Assembly (NCBI RefSeq): GCF_002210165.1
Contig: NZ_AQQP01000005.1
Coordinates: 62,001 to 126,000 of the forward strand
Length of the DNA: 64,000 nt
Source of the DNA: Phaeobacter sp. 22II1-1F12B
GTDB lineage: Bacteria > Pseudomonadota > Alphaproteobacteria > Rhodobacterales > Rhodobacteraceae
Reading direction: 5' to 3'
Shown: in pieces, positions 45,572 to 54,640 of the stretch
Layout: each line of letters begins with the position of its first letter
Numbering within the stretch: position 1 is the first letter of the stretch
The notes under the pieces: model-generated
Told to the model about the DNA's origin: nothing
Database searches by the model: none
What the model saw: only the letters and a program-made list of their open reading frames with translations
Translations under genes and position numbers: made by a program

Positions 45572-47257
45572 TTAGCTGTGTTCCTCGGCGGCGGTGGCCG
45601 CAAGGGCGCGGTTATAGGCCTTGAGCGCGTCGATATGGAACAGCGCGCCGATCTGTTCCAGCTCCCCTGCCCTTGTGCGCGTTACGACGGGGAGAAAAGC
45701 CACCTCGGCACTGTCAAACATCGGCATCGCAGCTTCGAGCGAGGCTGACCCTTCGACATAGAGATGTTCCTCGATCATACGGGCGCAGGTGTCCGGGTCG
45801 GGCGAGCGCCGGTCGCCCGTGGGGCGCATCACCGAGCCGGCGCGGAGCTGCGCCAGCAGGTAGGCCTGCGGACCGGCGGCAAGGTGGATGCCGCGCCGTT
45901 CGAGCTGGGTGAGGAAAAAGGAACGGTCGACGATGCGCGAGGCCAGCGCGGTCGACATGGAAACCGATACCATCACCGCCAGACCGATCTGCCAGTCGCC
46001 GGTCAGTTCAAATACGATGAGCGTGGTCGAAATGGGCGCGCCTAGCACGGCGGCGGCCACGGCTCCCATCCCGGCAAAGGCATAGAGCGTATGGGTGCCT
46101 GAGACATCCGGCAATGTCGCCGTGGCGATCAGGCCAAAGGCAAGGCCTGTCAGCGCGCCGATCATCAGCGAGGGGGAAAAGATGCCGCCGCCCATGCGCC
46201 CGCCAAAGGTGATGGCCAGCGCCGCCGCCTTGAGCATCGCGTAGATGATGGCCTGATCCAGCAGCAGGCTGCCGGTAAGCGCCCTGTAGGTGGTTTCATA
46301 GCCGACGCCGATGATGTGCGGGAACCAGATCGCCATGATACCCAGCAGCGCGCCAGAGGCCGCCGGGCGGAGCCAGCGTGGCAGGCTGATGGCTGTCTGG
46401 ATGCGGGTGCCCACGTCCTCGGCCCAGAACACGGAATGCATCACCAGAACGGCGACAAGACCGCAGATCAGCCCGAGAAGGAGGAAGGCGGGCAGCTCCA
46501 CATAGAATTGCAGCGCCCCGGGGGTGTTGAGCACGAATTCGGTCACATCGCCGAATTCAATCCGGTTGATGACCGTCCCGGCGACCGAGGCGATCACGAT
46601 GGGTGCAAAGGCATGGACCGCGAAATGGCGCAGAACGACCTCGAGGGCGAAGAGCGCCCCGGCAATGGGCGCGTTGAAGCTGGCGGAAACGGCGGCGGCC
46701 ACTGCGCAGCCCAGCAGGTCACGCCCGGTGATGCCGTCGGCGTGGATGTAGCGGCAGACAATTGTCGAGATCACGCCCGCCATATGCACGACCGGCCCTT
46801 CGCGGCCCGAGGAGCCGCCGGAGCTGAGCGTGATGAGCGAGGCGAACATCGAGGCGACCCCTGCCCTGCGTTCCACCCGCCCATCGCTGAGCGCGGCACC
46901 TTCGATCACGTCCGCCACGCTGCGTACCCGCCCATCCGGGGTAAAAAAGTGCAGGATCAGCCCGACAACCAGCCCGCCCGCGATGGGCAGGCAAAGGATC
47001 CAGTACCACGGCAGGGAGGCGGCAAAGCTGTGCAGGAAGTGCACGTCTTCGGTCCCGTAAAGAGCCGCCTGCAAGCTGTTGATGCCCTTGCGGAAAAAGA
47101 CGGCGGCAAAACCGGCGGCGATACCGATGGCAAGGGCGATGAACCAGAACTGTATCTGGCTTGGCCCGCGCCGTCTGAGCACCGTCCAGCCTGCCTGGCA
47201 GGTCTTGATGACCTGAGAGACCTGCTCGGATACGGGGTTGGGCTTGGGTGCTGCCAT
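45572..47257 (-). CDS. ClC family chloride channel/transporter protein
   Basis: 561 residues. The ClC core (residues about 30-450) has the gating glutamate Glu153 in GGSSGREGPVVH and GGRMGGGIFSPS near the second selectivity site. The residue matching the internal proton glutamate of E. coli ClC-ec1 (Glu203) is Val207 (ALFALEVVL), which is the residue seen in chloride channels. The last 110 residues are a soluble tail that resembles a pair of degenerate CBS domains. It is 58 bases downstream of the decarboxylase gene and may be co-transcribed with it. Confidence 0.9.
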   Translation of the reverse strand: MAAPKPNPVSEQVSQVIKTCQAGWTVLRRRGPSQIQFWFIALAIGIAAGFAAVFFRKGINSLQAALYGTEDVHFLHSFAASLPWYWILCLPIAGGLVVGLILHFFTPDGRVRSVADVIEGAALSDGRVERRAGVASMFASLITLSSGGSSGREGPVVHMAGVISTIVCRYIHADGITGRDLLGCAVAAAVSASFNAPIAGALFALEVVLRHFAVHAFAPIVIASVAGTVINRIEFGDVTEFVLNTPGALQFYVELPAFLLLGLICGLVAVLVMHSVFWAEDVGTRIQTAISLPRWLRPAASGALLGIMAIWFPHIIGVGYETTYRALTGSLLLDQAIIYAMLKAAALAITFGGRMGGGIFSPSLMIGALTGLAFGLIATATLPDVSGTHTLYAFAGMGAVAAAVLGAPISTTLIVFELTGDWQIGLAVMVSVSMSTALASRIVDRSFFLTQLERRGIHLAAGPQAYLLAQLRAGSVMRPTGDRRSPDPDTCARMIEEHLYVEGSASLEAAMPMFDSAEVAFLPVVTRTRAGELEQIGALFHIDALKAYNRALAATAAEEHS

Positions 47258-47272
47258 TACTGACTCTGGAAC

Positions 47273-47282
47273 GGGTTAACCC
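47273..47282. promoter_or_regulatory. Palindrome GGGTTAACCC between decarboxylase and ClC genes
   Basis: The 58-base gap holds this perfect 10-bp palindrome and, on the minus strand, AACGGGT twice (at 47293-47299 and about 47311-47317) plus one inverted copy at 47270-47276. It could be an operator or a weak attenuator in front of the ClC gene. Confidence 0.35.
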
Positions 47283-47315
47283 TCTCTAGAATACCCGTTG
47301 AGCGTGGGGAACCCG

Positions 47316-48782
47316 TTATTCCGGCTTGGGAACATCCCTGTTACCTGAAAGCTCGGCCCCGAGGCGGCGGACCTCGCGGATCAGCAGATCAAGATCGGCG
47401 CGGGTAGTGCGATGGTTGGTGATATTCACCCGGATCGCCCGCTTGCCATCAAGCGTCGTGGTCGAGGGCGCGGCGATGCCCTGAAGTTGAAGCTGGATGA
47501 CGATTTCGTCCGTTAGCGCGTTCTGCTCAGCCAGATCGCCCTCACCCGGGTACCGGAAACAGCAGATGTTCATCATGACCGGCGCGAGCAGTTCGAGGTC
47601 GGATGCCTCGGTAACCAGATCGCCGAGATAGGCCGCCTGCGCGCAGTTCTGCGAGATCATCTGGCCGAGTTTCTCGGTGCCATGCTCGGCCAGTTGCGCC
47701 CAGATTTTGAGCGCGCGGAAGCCGCGCGACAGTTCGGGACCGTATTCCACCGGCCAAGGGTTGCCAGCGGCCAGCCCCCGCTCGGCCCCGACCAAATAGG
47801 CAGGACGGTCGGAAAAGGCGCGGCGATGCGCGTCTTCCGAACGGAGGAGGACAAAACCGGCGTCATAGGTGACGTGCAGCCATTTGTGGAAATCGAAGGC
47901 AAGGCTGTCGGCGCGGGAAAGCCCCGCAAGCCGGGGACGCACCGTGTCGGACAGAATGCCCGTCGCCCCGAATGCGCCGTCCACGTGGAACCAGATGTCT
48001 TCGGCAGCGGCGATATCGGCGAGGGTTTCAAGATCGTCCGTCGCGCCGAGATCGACGCTCCCGGCGGTGCCGATCAGCGCGAAAGGGGTCAGACCGGCGG
48101 CACGATCGGCGGCGATGGCTTCGCGCAGGGCGTCGAGGTCGATCTGGTAGCTTTTTGTGATGGAAATCTTGCGCAGGGCGTCGCTGCCCAGCCCAAGCAC
48201 GTCAAAAGCCCGCGCGACGCAGGCGTGGGTCTGGGTCGAAGTATATCCCACCAGTCGGGCCGTGCCGATGCCCTGAGTCCGGCTGGCGAAATCGAGCGCA
48301 CGATCCCGGGCCGCCTTCATCGCAATGATCGTCGCGACCGAGGTGCCCGACACGATCAGACCGCTGGAATCGGCGGGGAAGTCAAAAAGGCCGCGCACCC
48401 AGTCGACCACCTGTTTTTCCACATGCATCGCGCCGTGGTCGCGCCCACCGAGGTTCGCGTTCATCGCCACCGCCGCCATTTCCGCGATCACCTGCGATGG
48501 CGTGCCCGATCCGTGGACCCAGCCGAAAAAGCGGGGATGGGTGTTGCCGACGCCGTAGGGGAGCAGTTCGGTCATCTGGCCGGCAACCGCGTCGCCTCCC
48601 CTGCCCTTTACTGGCAGATCGGCCTGAAAGCCCACCTTCAGCGCATCATCAGGCGCGCGCCAGACCGGACCGTCTCGGGTGGTCTGCATGCGATCCAGCG
48701 CCGCGTCGAGCATGTCATGCGCCCGCTTGCGAAACGCCTCCCAGTCTTCGGGATCAAGCGACGTTTCATGCGGGTCGGTCAT
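47316..48782 (-). CDS. Pyridoxal-phosphate-dependent group II decarboxylase (aromatic amino acid/DDC-like)
   Basis: 488 residues. The PLP lysine is Lys300 in LAFDFHKWLH, the substrate-domain motifs THPRFFGWVHGSG and GGRDHGAMH are intact, and WFHVDGAFGA carries the cofactor Asp. This places it in the group II family with aromatic amino acid, tyrosine, glutamate and diaminobutyrate decarboxylases; sequence alone does not identify the substrate. It is 6 bases downstream of recN on the same strand and 58 bases upstream of a ClC gene. Confidence 0.88.
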   Translation of the reverse strand: MTDPHETSLDPEDWEAFRKRAHDMLDAALDRMQTTRDGPVWRAPDDALKVGFQADLPVKGRGGDAVAGQMTELLPYGVGNTHPRFFGWVHGSGTPSQVIAEMAAVAMNANLGGRDHGAMHVEKQVVDWVRGLFDFPADSSGLIVSGTSVATIIAMKAARDRALDFASRTQGIGTARLVGYTSTQTHACVARAFDVLGLGSDALRKISITKSYQIDLDALREAIAADRAAGLTPFALIGTAGSVDLGATDDLETLADIAAAEDIWFHVDGAFGATGILSDTVRPRLAGLSRADSLAFDFHKWLHVTYDAGFVLLRSEDAHRRAFSDRPAYLVGAERGLAAGNPWPVEYGPELSRGFRALKIWAQLAEHGTEKLGQMISQNCAQAAYLGDLVTEASDLELLAPVMMNICCFRYPGEGDLAEQNALTDEIVIQLQLQGIAAPSTTTLDGKRAIRVNITNHRTTRADLDLLIREVRRLGAELSGNRDVPKPE

Positions 48783-48788
48783 GCGGTC

Positions 48789-50438
48789 TTATCCTTGCAG
48801 CAATGCCTTGGCGGCGGCGCGGGCTTCCTTGGTGATGGTGTCGCCCGCCAGCATGCGCGCGATCTCATCGACGCGGTCGGCTTTCGCGACAGGGATGACG
48901 GTCGAGAGGGTCACATCTTCGGCCACCTGTTTCATGACGCGCCAGTGATGCGCACCGCGCGCGGCAACCTGCGGCGAGTGGGTCACGACCAGCACCTGCC
49001 CCTTGTCGGCCAGCGCGGCGAGACGGCGGCCCACAGCATCGGCGGTCGCGCCCCCGACCCCCCGGTCGATTTCGTCGAAGATCATCGTGACGCCCGCATT
49101 GGTGCCGGTCAGGCAGACCTTGAGCGCCAGCAGGAAGCGGCTGAGTTCGCCGCCCGATGCGATCTTGTTGAGCGGCCCGGAGGGTGCGCCCGGGTTGGTG
49201 GCGACGGTAAAGGCCACCGCGTCGGTACCGTCTGGCCCGGCCTCGCCCGGGGTGATTTCGGTGGCAAAGACCGCGCGTTCCATCTTGAGCGGGGCAAGCT
49301 CGGCCATGATCGCGGTATCGAGCCGTCCTGCGGCCTCGTGCCGGGCCTTGGAAAGCTTCTGCGCGGCCTCTTCGTAATCGGCCTCGGCCTGTTTCAGCGC
49401 CTTTTTCTGCGTCGCGAGATCGGCATCGCCCGCATCGAGCGCGGCCAGTTTCGCACGCAGCTTGTCACCGAAATCCGCCAGATCATCCGGTGCTTCGTTA
49501 TGTTTGCGCGCAAGGGCGCGGATCGCGAACAGCCGTTCTTCGACCTGCTCAAGTTCGGACGGGTCGAAATCGAGCGTTTCGAGGCTGGCCTCGACGCCCG
49601 ACTGCGCCTCGGATAGTTCGATCATCGCGCGGTTCAGTGCAGCAAGCGGCGCGTCCAGCGTTCCGTTGGCATGTTCGGCCACCGCGTCGAGCCAGCGCAG
49701 CGCCTCGGCCAGCGCGGCTTCGGCCCCCTGTTCGCCCATCAGCGCATTGGCGCGGGTGATATCGGTGCGGATTTTCTCGGCCGCCTGCATCTGGCGGCGG
49801 CGGGTGTCGAGATCACCGTCTTCGCCCGCCTCGGGCGAAAGCGCGTCCAGTTCGGCGACCGCGTGACGGAGGAATTCCTCCTCTTCGCGCACGGCCTGAA
49901 GCGCGGCCTCGGTTTCGGCCACGACACGGCGGGCTTCGCGTGCAGCGGCCCATGCCTGACGGGTGGCACGGCGTTCGTCTTCGACACCAGCGAATTCGTC
50001 CAGCAGATCGCGGTGACCACGCGGGTTCAGCAGGCCACGGTCGTCATGCTGGCCATGGAGTTCAACCAGCGTATCAGACAGGCGCCGCAGAACCTCGCCC
50101 GAGACGCGGCGGTCGTTGATCCACGCGGTCTTTCGCCCCTCGGAGGTGTTGACCCGGCGCAGGATCAGCTCGTCCTCGACCGGCAGGCCGACATCATGCA
50201 GCACATGGCGGGCGGGATGCACCTTGGGCAGCTCGAAGACGGCGGTCACCTCGCCCTGCTCGGCCCCTTGCCGGACAAGCTCGGCCCGGCCGCGCCAGCC
50301 CAGCACAAAGCCCAGACTGTCGAGCAGGATCGATTTGCCCGCGCCGGTTTCCCCGGTCAGGACGTTCAGACCTGGCTGGAAAGCGATTTCCAGATGGTCG
50401 ATGATAAGGATGTCGCGGATATCAAGGGCGCGGAGCAT
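48789..50438 (-). CDS. recN: DNA repair protein RecN
   Basis: 549 residues, SMC-like. Walker A GETGAGKS is at 29-36, the long coiled coil occupies about residues 155-370, and the C-terminal head has LSRFLLALKVCL with the preceding GGE signature and IFDEIDRGVGG Walker B. It acts in double-strand break repair with RecA. It lies 36 bases after bamD, a common order in alphaproteobacteria. The ATG at 50438 gives the expected full N-terminal head. Confidence 0.95.
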   Translation of the reverse strand: MLRALDIRDILIIDHLEIAFQPGLNVLTGETGAGKSILLDSLGFVLGWRGRAELVRQGAEQGEVTAVFELPKVHPARHVLHDVGLPVEDELILRRVNTSEGRKTAWINDRRVSGEVLRRLSDTLVELHGQHDDRGLLNPRGHRDLLDEFAGVEDERRATRQAWAAAREARRVVAETEAALQAVREEEEFLRHAVAELDALSPEAGEDGDLDTRRRQMQAAEKIRTDITRANALMGEQGAEAALAEALRWLDAVAEHANGTLDAPLAALNRAMIELSEAQSGVEASLETLDFDPSELEQVEERLFAIRALARKHNEAPDDLADFGDKLRAKLAALDAGDADLATQKKALKQAEADYEEAAQKLSKARHEAAGRLDTAIMAELAPLKMERAVFATEITPGEAGPDGTDAVAFTVATNPGAPSGPLNKIASGGELSRFLLALKVCLTGTNAGVTMIFDEIDRGVGGATADAVGRRLAALADKGQVLVVTHSPQVAARGAHHWRVMKQVAEDVTLSTVIPVAKADRVDEIARMLAGDTITKEARAAAKALLQG

Positions 50439-50474
50439 GTAAGAGATCCATCGGGAGGGTCACGTTCCCCCGGT

Positions 50475-51320
50475 TCAGAGCCATTCGCCCTTGATCGACT
50501 GACGATAGATACTGGCCAGCCAGTTGTCGCCACGCGCTGTCATCTCAAGCCCTCTGCCGGTCAGCAGACGATAGCTTGCCTCGTACCATTCCGTCGACTT
50601 GTAGTTATAGCCGAGAATGGCACCGGCGGTCTGCGCCTCGGCATCAAGACCAAGCGAGAGATAAGCCTCGACCAGACGGTGCAGCGCTTCGGCGGTATGC
50701 GTCGTGGTCTGGAAATCCTCGACGACCACGCGGAAACGGGTGATCGCAGCGGCATAGTGGTTCCGCTTGAGATAGTAGCGACCGACTTCCATTTCCTTGC
50801 CCGCGAGATGATCGAAGGCGAGGTCGAATTTCAACACGGCGGCCGTGGCGTATTCGCTGTCGGGATATTGCTCGATCACACCGCGCAGGGCCTGCAGCGC
50901 CTGAAAGGTCAGGCCCTGATCGCGGCCAACTTCGTCGATCTGGTCGTAATAGCTGAGCGCGAGGAGATACTGCGCATAGGCGGCGTCTTCCTCGGCGGGG
51001 TAGAAATCGAGGTAGCGCTGCGCGGCAGCGCGGCTTTCGGCGTAGTTGCGGCCCTGATGCAGCGCATAGGCCTGCATGATCAGCGCGCGTTCCGCCCAGC
51101 TTGAGTAGGGATAGAGACGTTCGATTTCCGAGAAGTAATAGGCCGCGTCACCGGTCCGGTTCTGCGAGAGTTCGTATTCGCCGCGTTCGTAGATCTGGTC
51201 CGGTGTGAAGGCTTCCAGCGACCGTGTCCGGTCTGCCGCCCCTCCGCCGCCGCATCCGGCCAGAAGCAGCGCCATGAGAACCGCGCCTGCTATTCCGGCC
51301 CGTGACCTGCCATACTTCAT
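50475..51320 (-). CDS. bamD: Outer membrane protein assembly factor BamD
   Basis: 281 residues. A lipoprotein signal ends in LLLAGC (lipidated Cys23), then TPR-like repeats run to the end, with ALIMQAYALHQGRNYAESRA and AAAQRYLDFYPAEEDAAYAQ-type helices. BamD anchors in the inner leaflet of the outer membrane and works with BamA in inserting beta-barrel proteins. It sits between lpxC and recN, the conserved position in Rhodobacterales. Confidence 0.94.
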   Translation of the reverse strand: MKYGRSRAGIAGAVLMALLLAGCGGGGAADRTRSLEAFTPDQIYERGEYELSQNRTGDAAYYFSEIERLYPYSSWAERALIMQAYALHQGRNYAESRAAAQRYLDFYPAEEDAAYAQYLLALSYYDQIDEVGRDQGLTFQALQALRGVIEQYPDSEYATAAVLKFDLAFDHLAGKEMEVGRYYLKRNHYAAAITRFRVVVEDFQTTTHTAEALHRLVEAYLSLGLDAEAQTAGAILGYNYKSTEWYEASYRLLTGRGLEMTARGDNWLASIYRQSIKGEWL

Positions 51321-51451
51321 GCAAAACCACCCTTGTACTCACGACCGGCCCACCCGGTGCGGGTTGGGTCTAGCACATTAATTTCCCGTTCAAAACGGGT
51401 TATGGTCATCCTGCAGGGAGAGGTCAACACCATCTGCGCGACGGGGCGGCT

Positions 51452-52372
51452 TCAGGCGACGTTCGGGATCTCTGCCAGAACAAGCCCCTGCCCCGGCAAA
51501 CGGGCAGATTGTTCTTCATCACAGAGAACCGTGCGGACAGCGCCGGGCGTCTGGAAAAGCGCCCGCAGCAGCGTGTTGGTCAGCGAGTGACCGGCACGTT
51601 CGCCGACATAGCGGCCAAAGATCGGACCACCCGCAAGCGAGAGATCCCCGAGTGCATCGAGCATCTTGTGACGCACGGCTTCATCTTCGTAGCGGAAACC
51701 GCCGGGGCTGAGCACCTGATCACCATCGACGACCACTGCGTTGTCGAGCGTGCCGCCAAGGGCCAGACCGTTCGCGTGCATCGCGTCCACGTCGGCCTGA
51801 CGGCAGAAGGTGCGGCTGTCGCAGAGTTCACGGGCAAAGGCGCCGTTGTGCATATCGAGCGTCTTGCTCTGACGGCCGATCGCGGCGTCGGCAAAGTCGA
51901 TATGGAATTCGATTTCGAAATTGTCGCAAGGCAGCAGCGTTGCCTTGGCGCCGTCTTTCTCGACGGTGACTTCCTTGAGGACCTGGAAAGCCAGAACCGG
52001 CGCGGCCAGGCGGCGGACACCGCGGGCCATGATGCCGCGCACGAAGGGAGCGGAGGAGCCGTCCAGGATCGGCACTTCGGGGCCGTCGATTTCGATCAGG
52101 GCGTTATGGATGCCGCAGCCAGCCAGCGCGGCCATTACGTGTTCTACGGTGGAAACCGAAACACCGGATTCGTTCACCAGCTTGGTACATAGGGGCGAAC
52201 GTTCGACCATGTCCCATAGGGCCGGGATCATGCCGTTGCCTAGCTGGATGTCGGTGCGGCGAAACCAGATGCCATGACCTGCGGATGCCGGACGCAGAAC
52301 CATGCGGATGGTTTCACCGGTGTGGAGTCCCACACCTTCGAAGACTATCGATGTTTTCAACGTATTCTGCAC
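51452..52372 (-). CDS. lpxC: UDP-3-O-acyl-N-acetylglucosamine deacetylase
   Basis: 306 residues from a GTG at 52372, with GAGG about 7 bases upstream; this start gives the standard beginning NTLKTSIVFEGVGLHTGE. The zinc ligands are the His of STVEHVMAAL and the His and Asp of RHKMLDALGD; the catalytic His is in AGHSLTNT. It catalyses the committed step of lipid A synthesis. Longer frames upstream begin with TTG and lack a ribosome-binding site. It follows ftsZ after a terminator. Confidence 0.95.
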   Translation of the reverse strand: MQNTLKTSIVFEGVGLHTGETIRMVLRPASAGHGIWFRRTDIQLGNGMIPALWDMVERSPLCTKLVNESGVSVSTVEHVMAALAGCGIHNALIEIDGPEVPILDGSSAPFVRGIMARGVRRLAAPVLAFQVLKEVTVEKDGAKATLLPCDNFEIEFHIDFADAAIGRQSKTLDMHNGAFARELCDSRTFCRQADVDAMHANGLALGGTLDNAVVVDGDQVLSPGGFRYEDEAVRHKMLDALGDLSLAGGPIFGRYVGERAGHSLTNTLLRALFQTPGAVRTVLCDEEQSARLPGQGLVLAEIPNVA

Positions 52373-52533
52373 AACAGACCTCGTGAGTGCTTTATCTGTC
52401 CGGACCTGCTGTCCGGTGTTGTACAATCAACTAAGTGCAGGGCCTGTTGGTCTCAACTCAATCTTTGCAACCGATTGAAACATCTCTGTAACAAACAGGC
52501 AAAACGCCGCCGCGAGCCCGCCAAGTCACTGAA

Positions 52534-52568
52534 TGAAAAAGAAAAAGGCCGCCACATGGGCGACCTTT
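52534..52568 (-). terminator. Rho-independent terminator of ftsZ
   Basis: 10-bp stem with one G-U pair (52544-52553 with 52559-52568, loop of 5), followed on the minus strand by TTTCTTTTTC; it begins 22 bases after the ftsZ stop codon, leaving lpxC to its own promoter in 52373-52533. Confidence 0.85.
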
Positions 52569-52589
52569 GATTTATTATATGTTACGAAA

Positions 52590-54218
52590 TTAATTTGCCT
52601 GGCGACGCAGGAAAGCGGGAATTTCGATCCGTTCCTGGTCATTGTCAGGCTCTTGTTCGGCCCGTGCGGCGGTTTCTCTCGTGTTCATCGACGGCTGCTG
52701 ACGCACCGGTTTGATGTTGCGTTCCGGCTGCTGCGGCGTGTCCCCGGCGTGACCGGTCATCCGGTTGATAAGGGAGTTGATGCCAAAGCCCTTGCGCTCG
52801 GCCGCGGCAGCAACGCGCTCGTTCAGGTCGGGCGTGCGCTGCGGTGCCTGCTGGTCTGCGACCGGGCGTTGCGCGGCGGCTGCGGCCTGAAGACGCTGCA
52901 GCGCCTCGGGCGACGGCGTGCCGGGGGCCGGTGCGCGCGGGGCGACAAAGGTGTCCGGCGTGCTGTCGTCTTCGTCCATCATGTCATTGCGCGGCTGGAA
53001 GGCCGGCATAGTGGGGCGATAGGCCGGCGGCGGCAGACCGTCGTCTTCCTGTGCGACCTCTTCCTGATAAACCGGCTCGGGCGTTTCGACCGGCGCGGGT
53101 TCTTCCACGGCGCGGGGCGCTTCGAAGAGGGTCGGCTCTTCGACGACCTCGGCTGCAACCTGCGGCTCGGCTTCGACCGGCTCCTCGGTGCTGACGGTCT
53201 TTTTCAGCGGCTGCGACATGGAACGGCGCGGAACCGGAACTTCGGAAACCTCGGTCGCGTCGATGCCGGTGGCGACAACGCTGACGCGCATGATGCCTTC
53301 CATCGCGGTGTCCAGCGTGGAGCCGACGATGATGTTCGCGTCCGGATCCACCTCTTCGCGGATGCGGTTCGCGGCTTCGTCCAGCTCGAACAGGGTCAGG
53401 TCGTGGCTGCCGGTGATGTTGATGAGAACACCCTTGGCGCCGCGTAGCGAGATTTCGTCGAGCAGCGGGTTCGCGATGGCCTTTTCGGCGGCCTGGATGG
53501 CGCGATCTTCGCCCTCGGCTTCGCCCGTACCCATCATCGCCTTGCCCATTTCGTCCATCACGGCGCGAACGTCGGCAAAGTCGAGGTTGATGAGACCCGG
53601 ACGGACCATCAGGTCGGTCACGCCCTTGACGCCCTGGTAGAGCACGTCATCGGCCATCGAGAAGGCCTCGGTAAAGGTGGTCTTTTCGTTGGCAAGGCGG
53701 AACAGGTTCTGGTTCGGAATGATGATCAGCGTGTCGACCATCTTTTGCAGCGCCTCGACGCCGTCCTCGGCCTGACGCATCCGCTTGGCACCTTCGAACT
53801 GGAAGGGCTTGGTCACGACGCCAACGGTCAGCACGCCCAGTTCACGGGCGGCCTGTGCGATGATCGGCGCGGCACCCGTCCCGGTGCCGCCACCCATCCC
53901 CGCCGTGATAAAGCACATATGCGCCCCGGCAAGGTGGTCGACGATTTCCTCGATGCTTTCTTCGGCGGCGGCGGCACCAACGGTGGCACGGGCGCCTGCA
54001 CCCAGACCTTCGGTGACCTTCACGCCCATCTGGATGCGGGCGGTTGCGGCGCTTTGCTGAAGCGCCTGCGCGTCGGTGTTGGCGACCACGAACTCGACCC
54101 CGTCGAGCTGCTTTTCGATCATGTTGTTGACGGCATTGCCTCCCGCGCCGCCCACACCAAAGACGGTAATACGGGGTTTCAGATCTTCCTGTCCGGGCAT
54201 CGAGAGATTCAAAGTCAT
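52590..54218 (-). CDS. ftsZ: Cell division protein FtsZ
   Basis: 542 residues from the ATG at 54218. The tubulin-like GTPase has GGGTGTG at 109-115 and the T7 loop [12 protein letters not shown] near 210. The core ends near residue 320 and is followed by a long linker of about 200 residues rich in Pro, Glu, Ala and Gln, then the conserved tail peptide [14 protein letters not shown] that binds FtsA and other partners. The long linker is usual for alphaproteobacteria. An in-frame ATG at 54239 lacks a ribosome-binding site. Confidence 0.97.
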   Translation of the reverse strand: MTLNLSMPGQEDLKPRITVFGVGGAGGNAVNNMIEKQLDGVEFVVANTDAQALQQSAATARIQMGVKVTEGLGAGARATVGAAAAEESIEEIVDHLAGAHMCFITAGMGGGTGTGAAPIIAQAARELGVLTVGVVTKPFQFEGAKRMRQAEDGVEALQKMVDTLIIIPNQNLFRLANEKTTFTEAFSMADDVLYQGVKGVTDLMVRPGLINLDFADVRAVMDEMGKAMMGTGEAEGEDRAIQAAEKAIANPLLDEISLRGAKGVLINITGSHDLTLFELDEAANRIREEVDPDANIIVGSTLDTAMEGIMRVSVVATGIDATEVSEVPVPRRSMSQPLKKTVSTEEPVEAEPQVAAEVVEEPTLFEAPRAVEEPAPVETPEPVYQEEVAQEDDGLPPPAYRPTMPAFQPRNDMMDEDDSTPDTFVAPRAPAPGTPSPEALQRLQAAAAAQRPVADQQAPQRTPDLNERVAAAAERKGFGINSLINRMTGHAGDTPQQPERNIKPVRQQPSMNTRETAARAEQEPDNDQERIEIPAFLRRQAN

Positions 54219-54640
54219 ATCCTGTTTTCCGCCTGTCATTATCGGTTCAAATTGCGTGCCGCCTCTGCCGGACAGCTATATTTAGAAGAACAATATCGCG
54301 AAGCACCCCCGACGTCACCTCAAAAACGGTGAATCATACAAAATATGGGTTACCAGCCGGTTGAGCAGGCGGTATTTTGCCAACACTCCAAGATGTTGCG
54401 GGCCGTTACGCAAGCGCCACAACAGGATCGGCAACGCGGCGGTCGCAGATGGAGAATCAGGACACCGTCGCAACGGCGCAACCTATGGATGTCAGGATGA
54501 CTGCTCGGCCAACCTATTGGTCTCTTTGGACCTTTCGAAAACAATAGCAGATACCGCTGGGGCGGTCACTGTGATTCGACGAAAAACCGGGCTGTCAGGA
54601 TGAAAAATTCCGCTTTTCCGCCCATGGCTTAACCCGGCTT
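54219..54640. other. 422-base ftsA-ftsZ intergenic region
   Basis: Much longer than the other gaps of the cluster and lower in GC, so it likely carries the main ftsZ promoter and a long leader. Open frames on both strands are short and lack ribosome-binding sites. A TTAA-N7-TTTA near-match to a CtrA box is at 54629-54643, overlapping the ftsA stop codon. No structured RNA is recognised. Confidence 0.5.

Noticed and set aside
47682-49616. Plus-strand open frame of 644 codons
   Set aside because: Antisense to the decarboxylase and recN genes, which have complete catalytic motifs; composition is typical of a shadow frame.
52419-52428. TTGTACAA upstream of lpxC as a second GntR operator
   Set aside because: It is two bases shorter than TTGTATACAA, and an 8-base palindrome is easily found by chance.
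54350-54603. Short open frames in the ftsA-ftsZ gap
   Set aside because: They overlap on opposite strands, lack ribosome-binding sites and are Cys/Arg-rich, unlike the real genes here.
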